A DNA stretch of 64,000 nt, taken from Musa acuminata AAA Group (lineage: Eukaryota > Streptophyta > Magnoliopsida > Zingiberales > Musaceae). This document shows, in pieces, positions 51,531 to 62,018 of the stretch. Under the pieces are notes generated by a model. That model had not been told where the DNA came from. It did not search any database and worked only from the letters and a program-made list of their open reading frames with translations. The stretch's first letter is position 1. Each line of letters starts with the position of its first letter. Made by a program: the position numbers and the translations under genes. The stretch lies in assembly GCF_036884655.1 (NCBI RefSeq), contig NC_088327.1, forward strand, positions 9,023,001 through 9,087,000, written 5' to 3'.

Positions 51531-52688
51531 TTACGAGAAAGCAAACAGGAGAGTCGCAGTGACTGCTGATGGTAGTAGTACTAGTAGTAGTAGGAGGAGG
51601 AAGGAATTAGCTCTTCTCCTTGCTGGGTTCGCATCTCCGGAGGCCAAGCTTGCCAGCCAAGAGCCATATTCCAGCACTGGTTCTGTTGTTGTCGGTGAAG
51701 GATTCATGGTGGCTTTTTGGCTGCCAAACGACAACGGTTCACGTATCGAGTGTGACACCACATACACGCCGAAACAAATGACGTAAGGAAATACTACTCG
51801 GCAATGTGTTTCTCGTCGGAGTGACGCAACGAGCAGGAACAGAGAAGAAGGGACAGTTGAATACCTCGGGGAGGACTCGGGGCAGAAGGTGATGGAGTAA
51901 CCCTGAGCGCCGGCGCAGGTGAAGGTGCTGGTGGCGTCGTCGAAGGCGTAGCTGTAGGAACGCGGGCACGCGGACTTGAACATCTGCGAGTAGGCGGACG
52001 GCCGGCACCTGTCGGGGCTGCCGTACTCGCCGCTGCAGCAGAACTCGGGCCGCCCGAAGGCCCCGCACGCGCTCCGGCACGCCGCCGAGTCGCCGTGCCC
52101 GACCTTCAGCTCCGCCGGGCACAGCCGGTTGAGGTCCGCCGCGCACCCACTGGCGGCGCACCCCTCCCGGCCGGCGGCCTCCACCAGCATCGGCAGGTTG
52201 TAGCCGTCCACGAGACTCACGTCGTAGAAGTCCCTCCCATCGCTGCCGTCGAGCGTGAACTCCGCGAGGGTCGCCGGGGGGGCGGCACCTGCGCCGTTGC
52301 ACTCCACCTGCCCGGACCCGCAGTCGGCGGTGGCGCAGGAGCCGCGGCCGGCCGCGTCGAACGAGCAGCCGGTGCGGGCCCAGAAGCGGCCGGACCAGCC
52401 GGAAGGGGCCGGCAGCGTACGGCTGGAGCCGGCGGGGAGCTCGAAGCCGGTGGTCTCCAGCCTCGGGCTGCCTGAACCGGACAGAACGCCCGGCCAGATC
52501 GTGGCGCCGCATCTATTCACGAATGTGAATGCGACACCTTCTCCTGCACACACGCATCAATCATTTACGCCACGTGAGTAGATGGATTCGATCATTAATC
52601 ATCTGAAATCAAATATACCTGTCAGAGAATGGAGAAGCAGGCAGAGGAAGAAGGAAACCAAATTCTGCAACAACAAGACACGAGACAT
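51531..52688 (-). CDS. Thaumatin-like protein (PR-5 family) with predicted GPI-anchor tail
   Basis: Secreted defence/cell-wall protein of the thaumatin family; some members bind or cut beta-1,3-glucan. Minus-strand exons 52688-52619, 52543-51865 and 51720-51531; 939 nt, 312 residues, all in phase. The first exon encodes a signal peptide (MSRVLLLQNLVSFFLCLLLH). The thaumatin fold follows: FTFVNRCGATIWPGVLSGSG, WSGRFWARTGCSFD, CATADCGSGQVEC, LAEFTLDG, DFYDVSLVDGYNLPM, CPAELKV, CRSACGAF, EFCCSGEY, CRPSAYSQMFKSACPRSYSY, and FTCAGAQGYSITFCP. The regular Cys spacing suggests the usual sixteen cysteines. The third exon adds a Ser/Thr/Pro-rich linker and a hydrophobic end (FLLLLLLVLLPSAVTATLLF) typical of GPI-anchor signals, so the product is probably tethered to the plasma membrane. 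The first-exon start was chosen because it supplies the signal peptide and a good donor. Confidence 0.88.
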
Positions 52689-52748
52689 CGAGGAGATAAA
52701 GAGGAATGGGAAGTTGGACTACGGTCAAAAGGCAAGATGGAGTGCTCT

Positions 52749-52784
52749 GCTCAGCTCAGCTCAGCTCAGCTCCGCCCATTTATA
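52749..52784 (-). promoter_or_regulatory. TATA box and CAGCT pentamer repeat before the thaumatin-like gene
   Basis: On the minus strand TATAAATG lies at 52784-52777, 89 bp from the start codon. Between it and the ATG are about four and a half copies of the pentamer GCTGA/CAGCT (52749-52772), so the repeat falls near the transcription start or in the leader. Confidence 0.55.
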
Positions 52785-54260
52785 CATGAAGGCCTGAAAC
52801 AATACGTAGCGAAGAAGAATTCGATTCGACTTATGTCAGCCGAGCTTTTCCTTTTCTGTGGTGGAAGATTGGAACGAGGACCCAATTGTCCATCTTGCTG
52901 ACTCGATCATACCATGAGATGTGAACAGTGGATGCAGTATTGCCTGCAATTTTGAAGGATGCTGGTTACTGCAGAACGTCAAGCTTTCTTCCCCTACGAC
53001 TTTGACCACTTCTTTTCCCATAACGTTTTGCATGGTGGCTCAGCTGTTGTGACTGTTTGGAAGATGAGCCAAGAGGCATCGGCAGATTCTTTGTGAGGAA
53101 GCAACGGATCAAAGCAGCGATCTACAAAGCATATCCATATGGCTGCCGCCGTGTAAAGCTGCATCGATTGGATAAGAGATGATCGCCAGTCCTTGCATGC
53201 TTCATGTCACTGCGCACTAGTAACCCGTGCAGAGTGCACCAGCAGCATCCGTCCTCGTTGCCCTCTCATCACGTACCGCCGGGGCACGTTGTAATCAACG
53301 CAGAGGAGAGGAGGGCATTGATAGGCCGAGCTAAAGGCGGAGGAGGCCCTGCAAGCTTATCTCCTTAGGGATGGAGATGGATAGGGAGGAGGGGGAGACT
53401 AAAAGCGGAGAGATGAGTTCACTGTGGGGGAAGGATAGCAAAGTTGCTGACGCCGTTGTCGAGATATAAAGGGAAAAGATCGCCAGTGTTGGATCGTGTC
53501 GGGTAAGGCCAGTTGACGGGTTGCGACCTTTTGGCGTCGGCAAGAGTCTCAGTCGTGAGTACGGTGACGACACATGGCTGATGTTTTTGTTTGTTGGATA
53601 CGGACTCCTTTTGTGCATAGATCAAGTGCTTTTTCTGGAAAGAGATCCTTCCCAGGACAGATGAATCACATGGATGGATGCGGGTGGTACATGATAACGA
53701 TGGCATTCTCTTGGATCGAGCGAAGTTAGCGGTGGACATAATGTGATTAGGGCTGACAGACCAGCTATAATGGTCATACTGCAAGAGTATTGGATTCACC
53801 AACAAGCATGGCAGCATAAAGGGCAATTTATAATCCTTAAATCGAGATTGAATCCATGAATTGCTCAGACAAATCAGAGGTCTGCAACTGTTGCACCTGT
53901 TGGTAATTCAGTCTCACATTCATGATCAATACAAGTCATAATAATAACAATAATAAGTTGACCAGTATGTAGAGATAGATACTGCATGCAGGAGTTTGAC
54001 CAAAGCAGAGAGGTCTGCAACTGCTGGAGATTCAATCTCACATTCATGGTCAGCACAACAGCCATTGCTAAACAAAATGGCTTTTCACTATTAACTCCTC
54101 TATGAATCCTCTTGAGATGATGCACACAGACCAAAATTTTCACTACTAACAAAAGAGTTACAGTCACACAGACCAATCTTATATAGATAACATTCAACAA
54201 GCTTGAATGCTTTCACAATGAGATCAAAATAAACAACGGCACTTGGAGCGAAAATAAATC
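52785..54260. other. Intergenic region, no gene recognised
   Basis: Bases 53280-53830 are moderately GC-rich and open on the minus strand for 135 codons, but I recognise no family or domain and the bias is weak. Around 53876-54050 two related segments (GCAACTGTTGCACCTGTTGG / GCAACTGCTGGAG, each followed by TCTCACATTCATG) form a small imperfect repeat. Confidence 0.4.
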
Positions 54261-54267
54261 TCAGGAT

Positions 54268-55012
54268 AGAACACAAATCAAACTACCAATACAATAAAAA
54301 TGATATTTGCCTACAACACTCCTAAAATGTACAGGCAGAAATAAAAAAGGAAATAAAAAGAAACTGCACTAGGCTCTAATATATGAAGTCACAGTCCTGT
54401 CGGTACAATACTCCTAAAACAAATCAATCTGCCAATACAATAAACAAAAGAACATAAAATTTAAGCGCACAAGGAATAACGAAATTAACTGACGCTACCG
54501 AGAAAAATCAGAAGATCAGTCGTTATGTAAGGCCAACCATTTGAAAAAAATATACAATACCCCCAAAACAAATCAATCTACCAATACAATAAACAAAAGA
54601 ACATAAAATTTAAGCGCACAAGGAATAACGAAATTAACTGACACTACCGAGAAAAATCAGAAGATCAGTCGTTATGTAAGACCAACCATTTGAAAAAAAT
54701 TATACAATACCCCTAAAACAAATCAATCTACCAATACAATAAACAAAAGAACATAAAATTTAAGCGCACAAGGAATGACAAAATTAACTGACACTACCGA
54801 GAAAAATCAGAAGATTACTCATTATGAAAGATCAACCATTTGAAAAAATATATACAATACTCCTAAAACAAATCAATCTACTGATACAATAAACAAAAGA
54901 ACATAAAATTTAAGCGCGCATAGAATAATGAAACTGACTGACACTACCGAGAAAAATCAGAAGATTAGTCATTATGGAAGACCAACCATTTGAAAAAATT
55001 ATACAATACAAT
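54268..55012. repeat. Tandem array of about 150-bp units
   Basis: Four good head-to-tail copies begin at 54422, 54571, 54721 and 54871 (periods 149, 150, 150) with AATCAATCT. Each contains ACAATAAACAAAAGAACATA, TTTAAGCGC, CACTACCGAGAAAAATCAGA or a close variant, and CCAACCATTTGAAAAAA, and ends CCTAAAACA. Only a few substitutions separate copies. The last is cut short near 55012. A degenerate earlier copy may begin at 54268 (AATCAAACTACCAATACAAT). Adenine-rich, no coding potential. The unit is close to nucleosome length and to plant satellite monomers, but it is a small local array. Confidence 0.92.
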
Positions 55013-56660
55013 AGAGGAATCCAACTTGCACTAAACCACCTTGATTAATCATCCAATTAATAGCACATAGTGAATTAACAAAAAACACCTATAAGCAAAT
55101 ATTATTAGCTAGTTTCTGATATTTCATCCAATTATTGTTTCCATCAAAAGATTTTACTCTAATTTGTATCTGCAAATATATATCTTAGGACATGTCTTTG
55201 ATATTCTAAATTGTTTGTACCCTCATACTATGTACTAGGGATCATCTTCAACAAAATTAGGTGCAGATATCAAATGGGTGGTGTATGCATCAACTCTTAG
55301 TTCACATACATGGACCAACCAAACACATAACATATGATCCTCTGGATCTGATCATTGTCATCAGGATTCCAAGCTATTATAAAAAATAATACTAATCTCA
55401 CAATAATTAGTTTTATCTGGATTCCAAGCAGTTTAACGACGGTGTATCGCACAAATTCCCAAAGAAAAACAGTAACACCCTACTCCTAATTCCACCCATA
55501 CCCTATATGCATGACTATAGTAGGATGCCACAATTTTATTTTTCTTAACTGTTATCAATAGGACTGCAAAGAAAAGTAAACAATCGTAAAATTAAAACAT
55601 GCTAATTACTAACTATAATATCAGGGTTTCCTCTGTACATAATGTTTTTGACACCGGTACATACTTATACCATCTAACTAAATAAAAACACAAACATAAC
55701 GGGTCCAAAATTTATACACACAAAATGCCTACAGGTCATCGTCCATAACTGCGCAGGCATGGGCTTGCACGTGCTCACTTCCCTACCCAATCACATCTGA
55801 TTCTATATTACAAAAGCTACAACTACCAAAGAGCCCCATTATACTTATGCCAAATGCACCGCAACCAAGCTCAAACCACCCTATCAGTGCGGTTTGACGG
55901 TGGTGTATTGCATTAATTCCCAAAGAAAAACATCTGAATATAAATTATAAAAATTACAACTACCAAAGAGCCTCATTATATGTATGCCAAATGAACCACG
56001 ACCAAGCTCAAACCACTCTAATATACAAGAACCAACACAAATCCAGTTTCATAACAAACAAACAAAGTTTCTCAAACAACATTGTCCATGAAGGATCTCA
56101 ACAACAAGAACAGTCGTAAAGCACAAGGCAGTATTTCAAGCATATCCCGTTTATCCTACCACTGAATGAGCCTACAACAGTCATCACATATCATGAGGAC
56201 ACAAAGAAGAACTCACAACTCAATGACACAATGTAAACTGATCACACATAATTAGACAAATTTAATACATAATGTAAACTGTTAACACATAATTCAAATA
56301 CATATTGTAAACTGATAATGATACCAACACAACAAAGATTAAAAGACAACCTGCAATAAGAAAGCGATAATAAAAAATGTGGTAATGCAATAATGCAAAA
56401 ACACAATGTATATATCTGAAAATTAAGAAGCTGAAAGAACTACAAACAGTGTATTCACTGTCCATACTTTTTGTTTCAGGAACCCAAAATAAGCCACAAC
56501 CCATCAAAATCAAACCAGAGACCAAATATAACGAAACATATCCATATCCATTCCAGAGAGAACAAAAAGATGCAAAACATAAACCCAGCACAAAAGCTAA
56601 CTATCACATTAGGTGGCCAAAAAGGAGAAAAGAGAAGCGCAGCTTGCAAGTGATTCACCC
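55013..56660. other. AT-rich intergenic DNA with scattered duplications
   Basis: No gene seen. A segment at about 55804-55938 recurs partly at 55939-56030 (TACAACTACCAAAGAGCC, CAAGCTCAAACCAC), and its TTCCCAAAGAAAAACA portion also occurs near 55457. The right end, about 56400-56660, probably contains the 3'UTR of the cold-shock-domain gene, transcribed leftward. Confidence 0.45.
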
Positions 56661-57371
56661 TCAATTCTTGCCAGGGCATTCCCTAGCGAAGTGGCCCATC
56701 TCGCCACAGTTGTAACAGGAGCGGTCACTACCACCGCCTCCCCCACCGTACCTCCCGCCTCCGCCTCCGACTCCGCCTCCGCCGCCGCCTCCCTGGTAGC
56801 AATCCCTGGCGAGATGACCCATCTCACCACAGTTATAGCAAGCACCGCCACCGCCGCCGCCACCGCCGCCACCCTGATAGCAGTCCTTAGCAAGATGCCC
56901 GGTCTCACCGCAAGTATAGCAAGCCCCACCGCCACCAAACCCTCCGCTGGCCCTTCCCCTCCCACCACCTCCCCTACCTCCACCGTTAAACCCGTATCCT
57001 CCACCGTAAACCCCGCCGCGCATGCCGCCGCCGCGGCCACCACCATACCCGTCCCTCCGGCCTCCACCGCCACCGCCGCCGCCGCCACCGCCACCGCCAC
57101 CCTGGACGTTGGATCCGTCGGGCCCGGTGACATCGACTGCCTTGGTGCGGCCGTCGTCGCCCTCGGCCACCATGAACTCGACGACCTCGCCCTCGGCGAG
57201 GGTGCGGTAGCCCTCGGCCTTGATGGAAGACTGGTGGACGAAGAGATCCTCCCCGCCGTCGTCCGGCGAGATAAAACCGAACCCCTTGGTGTCGTTGAAC
57301 CACTTCACCGTCCCCCTCGATCGGCCGCTCGGCTGCGCCATCGGAGCGGAGGATCCGACCTCAGCCACCAC
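56661..57371 (-). CDS. Cold-shock-domain, glycine-rich RNA-binding protein with three CCHC zinc knuckles
   Basis: Intronless, 236 residues. The cold shock domain runs about 18-85: [16 protein letters not shown] (RNP1-like KGFGFI at 29-34), [17 protein letters not shown] (RNP2-like) and [25 protein letters not shown] long Gly/Arg/Tyr region follows, with three zinc knuckles of C-x2-C-x4-H-x4-C form: [14 protein letters not shown] (151-164), [14 protein letters not shown] (178-191) and [14 protein letters not shown] (219-232). This is the plant CSP/GRP2 architecture. Such proteins melt RNA secondary structure and act as RNA chaperones in cold response and development. The start may be Met1 or Met11 ([14 protein letters not shown] at 57341); the second lies closer to where related proteins begin. 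Glycine codons make the antisense strand look open, but that is an artefact. Confidence 0.93.
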   Translation of the reverse strand: MVAEVGSSAPMAQPSGRSRGTVKWFNDTKGFGFISPDDGGEDLFVHQSSIKAEGYRTLAEGEVVEFMVAEGDDGRTKAVDVTGPDGSNVQGGGGGGGGGGGGGGRRDGYGGGRGGGMRGGVYGGGYGFNGGGRGGGGRGRASGGFGGGGACYTCGETGHLAKDCYQGGGGGGGGGGACYNCGEMGHLARDCYQGGGGGGGVGGGGGRYGGGGGGSDRSCYNCGEMGHFARECPGKN

Positions 57372-57372
57372 G

Positions 57373-57392
57373 GAGGAACCCTAACCCTAAGA
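57373..57392 (-). promoter_or_regulatory. Telo-box pair just upstream of the cold-shock-domain gene
   Basis: AACCCTAACCCTAAG on the plus strand, two telomere-type units directly before the ATG at 57371, so inside the leader or at the transcription start. Such teloboxes are common in plant genes for the translation machinery and RNA-binding proteins. Confidence 0.55.
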
Positions 57393-59246
57393 CAGAAGAA
57401 GGGAAGCTTCTTCCTTTCGCCCACGCTTTCGGCCGATACTTATCGTGGCGTCGCTTTCGGCGAGCGAAGGGCCCCACCCCACGAGATCCAAGTGGAGGCG
57501 ATGATCGAACGGTCGACGGAAAGAGACATCAAAATATGGACCGTCGGATCGGCTAGGTTTTTCTTTGGGGAGGGGGTAGACCACCCATCTCAGCGCATCA
57601 TGCGCTGGCGAGGAGGATAGAGGAAATGGACGGCGATGATTTGATGGTGGGGAAATTTGCGCCTTAACCTCTCTCTTTTCTACTCTCTTAATTTCCTCTG
57701 AAAAATCAATTAAAAGAAATGGATAAATGAAAAATAATTTATTATGACATCATTTTAGCATCATAAAAGAAGAAATTATAAGGGTCATTATGAATGCAAA
57801 CAGCAGAAATGGAGAAGAAGCCGTGTGAGAGCACTTAATATGTTTCCTCTGTTACATGCATGATTCCTCTTCCCCACTTCAACTACTCCACTCACATTTC
57901 TACTGCTGCTGCTGCTGCTGCTGCATCGACTCGTGCGACAGAGGAAACTTACCCTACTTGTGAGGAAGTAAATGATCCCATGGTTTCTATTCCCATCTCC
58001 GATTTAATCATTTACCACACAGATTGTGCCACATGTAATAATCTCGTGTCAATGAGTTTTTAGGTATTGTAGGCTGATAATTATAAAGTTTCATTAAATC
58101 TAATATGGTAGGAAAAATATTCATTCAATCAACAATCGAACCACTTTTAAAATATAAATTGGATCAATCATAAACAGCCTATCAAATTGTAGTAATTTGA
58201 GCATTCTATTACTAATTTGAGCATCATAGAGATCTCATCGAAAACTTATTTCGATCATAATTTTTTGTATACGTCGATGATACATCGAACACTTTTTATG
58301 CTAGCCAGTGGATTCAAGTCAAACGAGTTAATCAACGTATCATCTTCTAATCCAATTAAATCCGTTTAAATCATTAATTTTGACTCATTAATTTTATTAT
58401 TCAAAAATATTTAATCTTAAAATTAAGAACAATACACTCGTTTAATTTTTATTGACGGATTGTGTTGTCAATAGTATCTTTATATTCTTAAAAACAAAAA
58501 ACAGATCAATTGACTAATTTTTCTTATCCCATTCTCGATTATGAATTTCATATCAGCATTGTGTTTTTATTTTTATTCAGCATTTAACATCAGAAGTATA
58601 GATCACAAGGTTCATTTATCCCACAAATTCCATCTGACTCGAGTACTACTATGGAAGATATGAAAATACAGGCATAATTCATACATTTTAATTTATTTCA
58701 ATGTGATCGTCGATGGATAAAATGATGTTAGATTATGTGATCCTAATTAATTTTGATTAAGATATATTATACTTTTAATTAAGGTTATCAACCAATAGAA
58801 TTTAAGAGATGATCTTAATAAGTTATTTCTCCATGGATCCTTAAGAGTTCTATGTGATTTGTACAATATTACAATGATAGAGGTGATTTATTAATTATCA
58901 TATGTAAAAGGTATGTATCAATATATTTTTAATCTACGATATTTATGAATTCAATAATTTATTCTACGTTACAGCATTTATTATTTCTTAGCAGCACACC
59001 CGATTTGATTGGGTGGTCTGTGGCAGTGAATTGTGTGGCATTTATTATTCCGTGCCTTCCCAAAAGACTTTAACGATTTCGATTCCCTTTAAAGGAGAAA
59101 TCGTAGTCAATTAATTGTACGGTGTGGCCTTGAGATTTATTAATGTTCTTGTTTACTTAGTAGCAATTACAAGTTTACGATGGCAATGACTATGATCGGT
59201 AAATTCTACGTGCCATAGTTAGACCAGATTTATTATATCATAATCT
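57393..59246. other. Promoter of the cold-shock-domain gene and AT-rich spacer
   Basis: Bases 57393-57660 are GC-rich promoter/leader. From 57660 on the DNA is AT-rich. A (CTG)n run of about seven units lies at 57903-57924. I see no gene. Confidence 0.45.
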
Positions 59247-60360
59247 TGTTAGATCTAAAATTTGAAAAGCCAAAATGTGATTTTGAAAAGAAGCTCGATA
59301 GGATATAATGTTGGATCATGAAAAATATTTAAAAAAAATTAATTATCATCCAACATATGATCGTCATGTGATATTCAAAGTAGAAGGAGAAGATAAATGT
59401 CATTCTCTACCCGTCTGTCTAAATAGACAAGGGTCCAAGGTAGACGATTATGAGTTGTGCATTTTTTGTTACCTACGTGGATAAGAGATCAATGAGAGAT
59501 TGTTGGATGCTATTAGAGACGATTAAAATATTTCATAAAATATTTTACCATTTTATAATTAGGTACAAAAGTTAATCTTCAACATAATGAAAAAAGGGGA
59601 TTACCTTTTTGATCACTTATATCCCTACTTATATACATCAAGTTACTAACTTGGGTATTAAATGGATCGAGTCAAGAAACCCCTCCTAGCCTCGGTCTTT
59701 TTGTAGGTGGCACATAGAGAGCTCAACATTTTCACCTCGGACAACCTTATGTATACAGGGTTGAACCACGTTGAGCTGATCAAGACCTCGATAACTTCAT
59801 CCTATAACATTTTGGTGCTAGAAAGAGAGGCTCATTATCGTAAGAACACTCGTCCATCGACCCTCTCAATGAACGCTCGAGGAAGAAAGCTTTGCCCTCT
59901 TGACTGATAATACTTTTATATAAAGGGGGCAATAGCCACCCTTTGCATACATTGACATCCACTTCGGCATAAACATTAATGTGGAATTAACGTTTATTCA
60001 ACGATTCAAGTTTCTCACCCCTAGGGATGACCTCGAGCCACTTGCTTTGTCCCAGCTAAGATATTCTTGAATCTCACTCAACAAGTGCAGACTTTACTGG
60101 TTGTCGCACCGCTTTTTCCCTAGTTAGCCCAAGAGGCAATGCTACCCACTCAGCTGCGATCACCAGCTCAACCGTCACTGGCACTAACACCCTTTGAGGT
60201 TCCCCCACTCGATGTGTTGCTGACATCCCATGAGTGCTCGAGACTTGTTGAACCATCGACCGATGGGGCACTTTGATTCCTAAACGTGAAAGTCAATATA
60301 TTGTACCACCACTCTATCCTGCTTGAATCCAAGACCTAATCGACGGATTCGATGGAGGAT
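59247..60360 (+). mobile_element. Degraded LTR retrotransposon: one LTR and leader/gag-like remnant
   Basis: A possible 563-bp LTR begins TGTTAGATC at 59247 and ends CCTATAACA at 59809, so its ends form the inverted pair TGTTA/TAACA. Directly after comes TTTTGGTGCTAGAAAGAGAGG, which resembles the primer-binding start (TGG...) and leader of plant gypsy-type elements. The next 500 bases have the look of a degenerate gag leader (fragment LAQEAMLPTQLRSPAQPSLA, interrupted by stops). No second LTR or polymerase was found before the next gene. The LTR borders are my reading; the internal part is uncertain. Confidence 0.5.
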
Positions 60361-62018
60361 TACCTATGGATTCAACTACAATAATTGGATTGATGTTTAA
60401 AAAAGATGTCACGAGAATTTCATCAATCCAAAGGGGAAGTGCCGGTCGACCCACCTCAAGTTAATTACTATTCACTTGAATTTGAGGAACCAATTCCAAT
60501 GAACTTTCACCCTCGTCGTCGGAGGTATTCGACGACAGTGTTGAGCCGACGAAACATATTATAGTTTTTCGTATCTAAATGTCGTTATATGATATATGTC
60601 TTGATGTATTAGACTTTTTGGACAATGCTAAGAGGCATAATACAATAATGATACGCCCACTTGAAGTAATTTAAAAAGTAAAATATGACTCCAAAGCCTA
60701 AGAGAGAATCTCGATTAAGATGAAAAATATTTTATCCAAAAATTTTGAGGTAAAATCTTTTTGTATTTGAAAAGCCCTGTTATCCATACTACTACGTTTA
60801 GATGATAGCCACAATACTCGAGTTGGAAGTATGTAATGATCTCTCCAATATTTTTTTGATCGTATTATAAAAAAGAAAAAAAATTAGAGTAAATGTCGAG
60901 AGTTCCAAATTAGAATATATGCAAAGAAATCGTCCATTATAACATTAAGAAATATACTATCAATTTATATATATTTTTCATAAAAAATAAATAACAAAGA
61001 CAGACAAAATTTAACCTCAAAATCTTACGATAAATTATTAAAATTCTTATCAACTAAATTAAGTGACTCCTTCTCTCTCTCTCTCTCTCTCTTTTCCACA
61101 AAGCCCACGGCACAAACAGCGTATCTCTTCCCTTTCTCCCATCTGTTGATGCCAACACCCATATTCAAATACTAATTAAATTGACATTTTTCATGTCCCT
61201 GAATATTTTAACCCCAAAAAAAATCTCTAATATTATATTTTTTATATAAATGACTTGATCATAAATGTTATTCAAAACAATTCTTAATTTAATAATTAAT
61301 TATCATATTATTATTATTTTTTATAAAAATATAATAATTAATTATCTTTTTTTTTAATAGCATAGATGATCAAATCATTATGGTAAAAGACCGAGGTTAT
61401 TTAATGAAAATAAATGAGAGGTGTCATCCGATAAAAAAATTATTATTAGTATTTTTTTATTATTATAATGGAATCTCATCAAACTCTATAAAATAGATGG
61501 CTCAATCCAACCTGCTGCCATTCTTAGAAACTATGAATGGTTGGCAATGGCCACCATAAATCATGCCGGGCCACAAGAACGAGAATAGCAAATAGAAACT
61601 TGCAGATATCTCCTGGCGCAGATCAGATATCCGGTGAGAAAGGATACGGAGAATTCAGAGTCATGGGAGGAATTCCGAAAAGTGGCCATTTCGGTGTTCT
61701 TCACACGAAAACAAAGCAAATGAACGAAAAGAGACTAAAAACGAATCAATAAAGCTGAGAATACCTAATACGAATGATCTGCTCCCACTCTACCAAAATT
61801 TCCCAGACTTAAGCCATCATGAATTCAGCAAGCACGCGCGTTCCACAAATCAGACGAACAAAATGGTGTTTTGGGCGTGCAACGTAACCTTTTTAAGGAT
61901 GCATACGGAAGGAGAAGTATGTATGTATGTATGTATGTATGTACATTCCTGGCAATCGGAGACTCGGAAAGGGGTGTGCTCTTTGGGGTGGGGGAGGGGG
62001 GGGGGTGGTGGAGGACTC
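60361..62018. other. AT-rich spacer and ARO 3' region
   Basis: No gene seen. Simple repeats: (CT)n at about 61071-61092 and (GTAT)n at about 61918-61942. The right end, nearest 62018, should contain the 3'UTR of the leftward ARO gene. A G-run is at 61989-62003. Confidence 0.5.

Noticed and set aside
51739..52581. Several long alternative frames over the thaumatin-like gene on both strands
   Set aside because: Arg/Pro/Gly-rich shadows of the GC-rich exon, with no family motifs.
53331..53826. Possible 135-codon gene on the minus strand
   Set aside because: No domain, no splice context and no promoter signal that I can see; codon use does not stand out.
56613..57620. A 335-codon open frame on the plus strand across the cold-shock-domain gene
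   Set aside because: It is antisense to a gene with clear CSD and CCHC motifs. The Ala/Thr/Pro-rich translation is the mirror of glycine codons.
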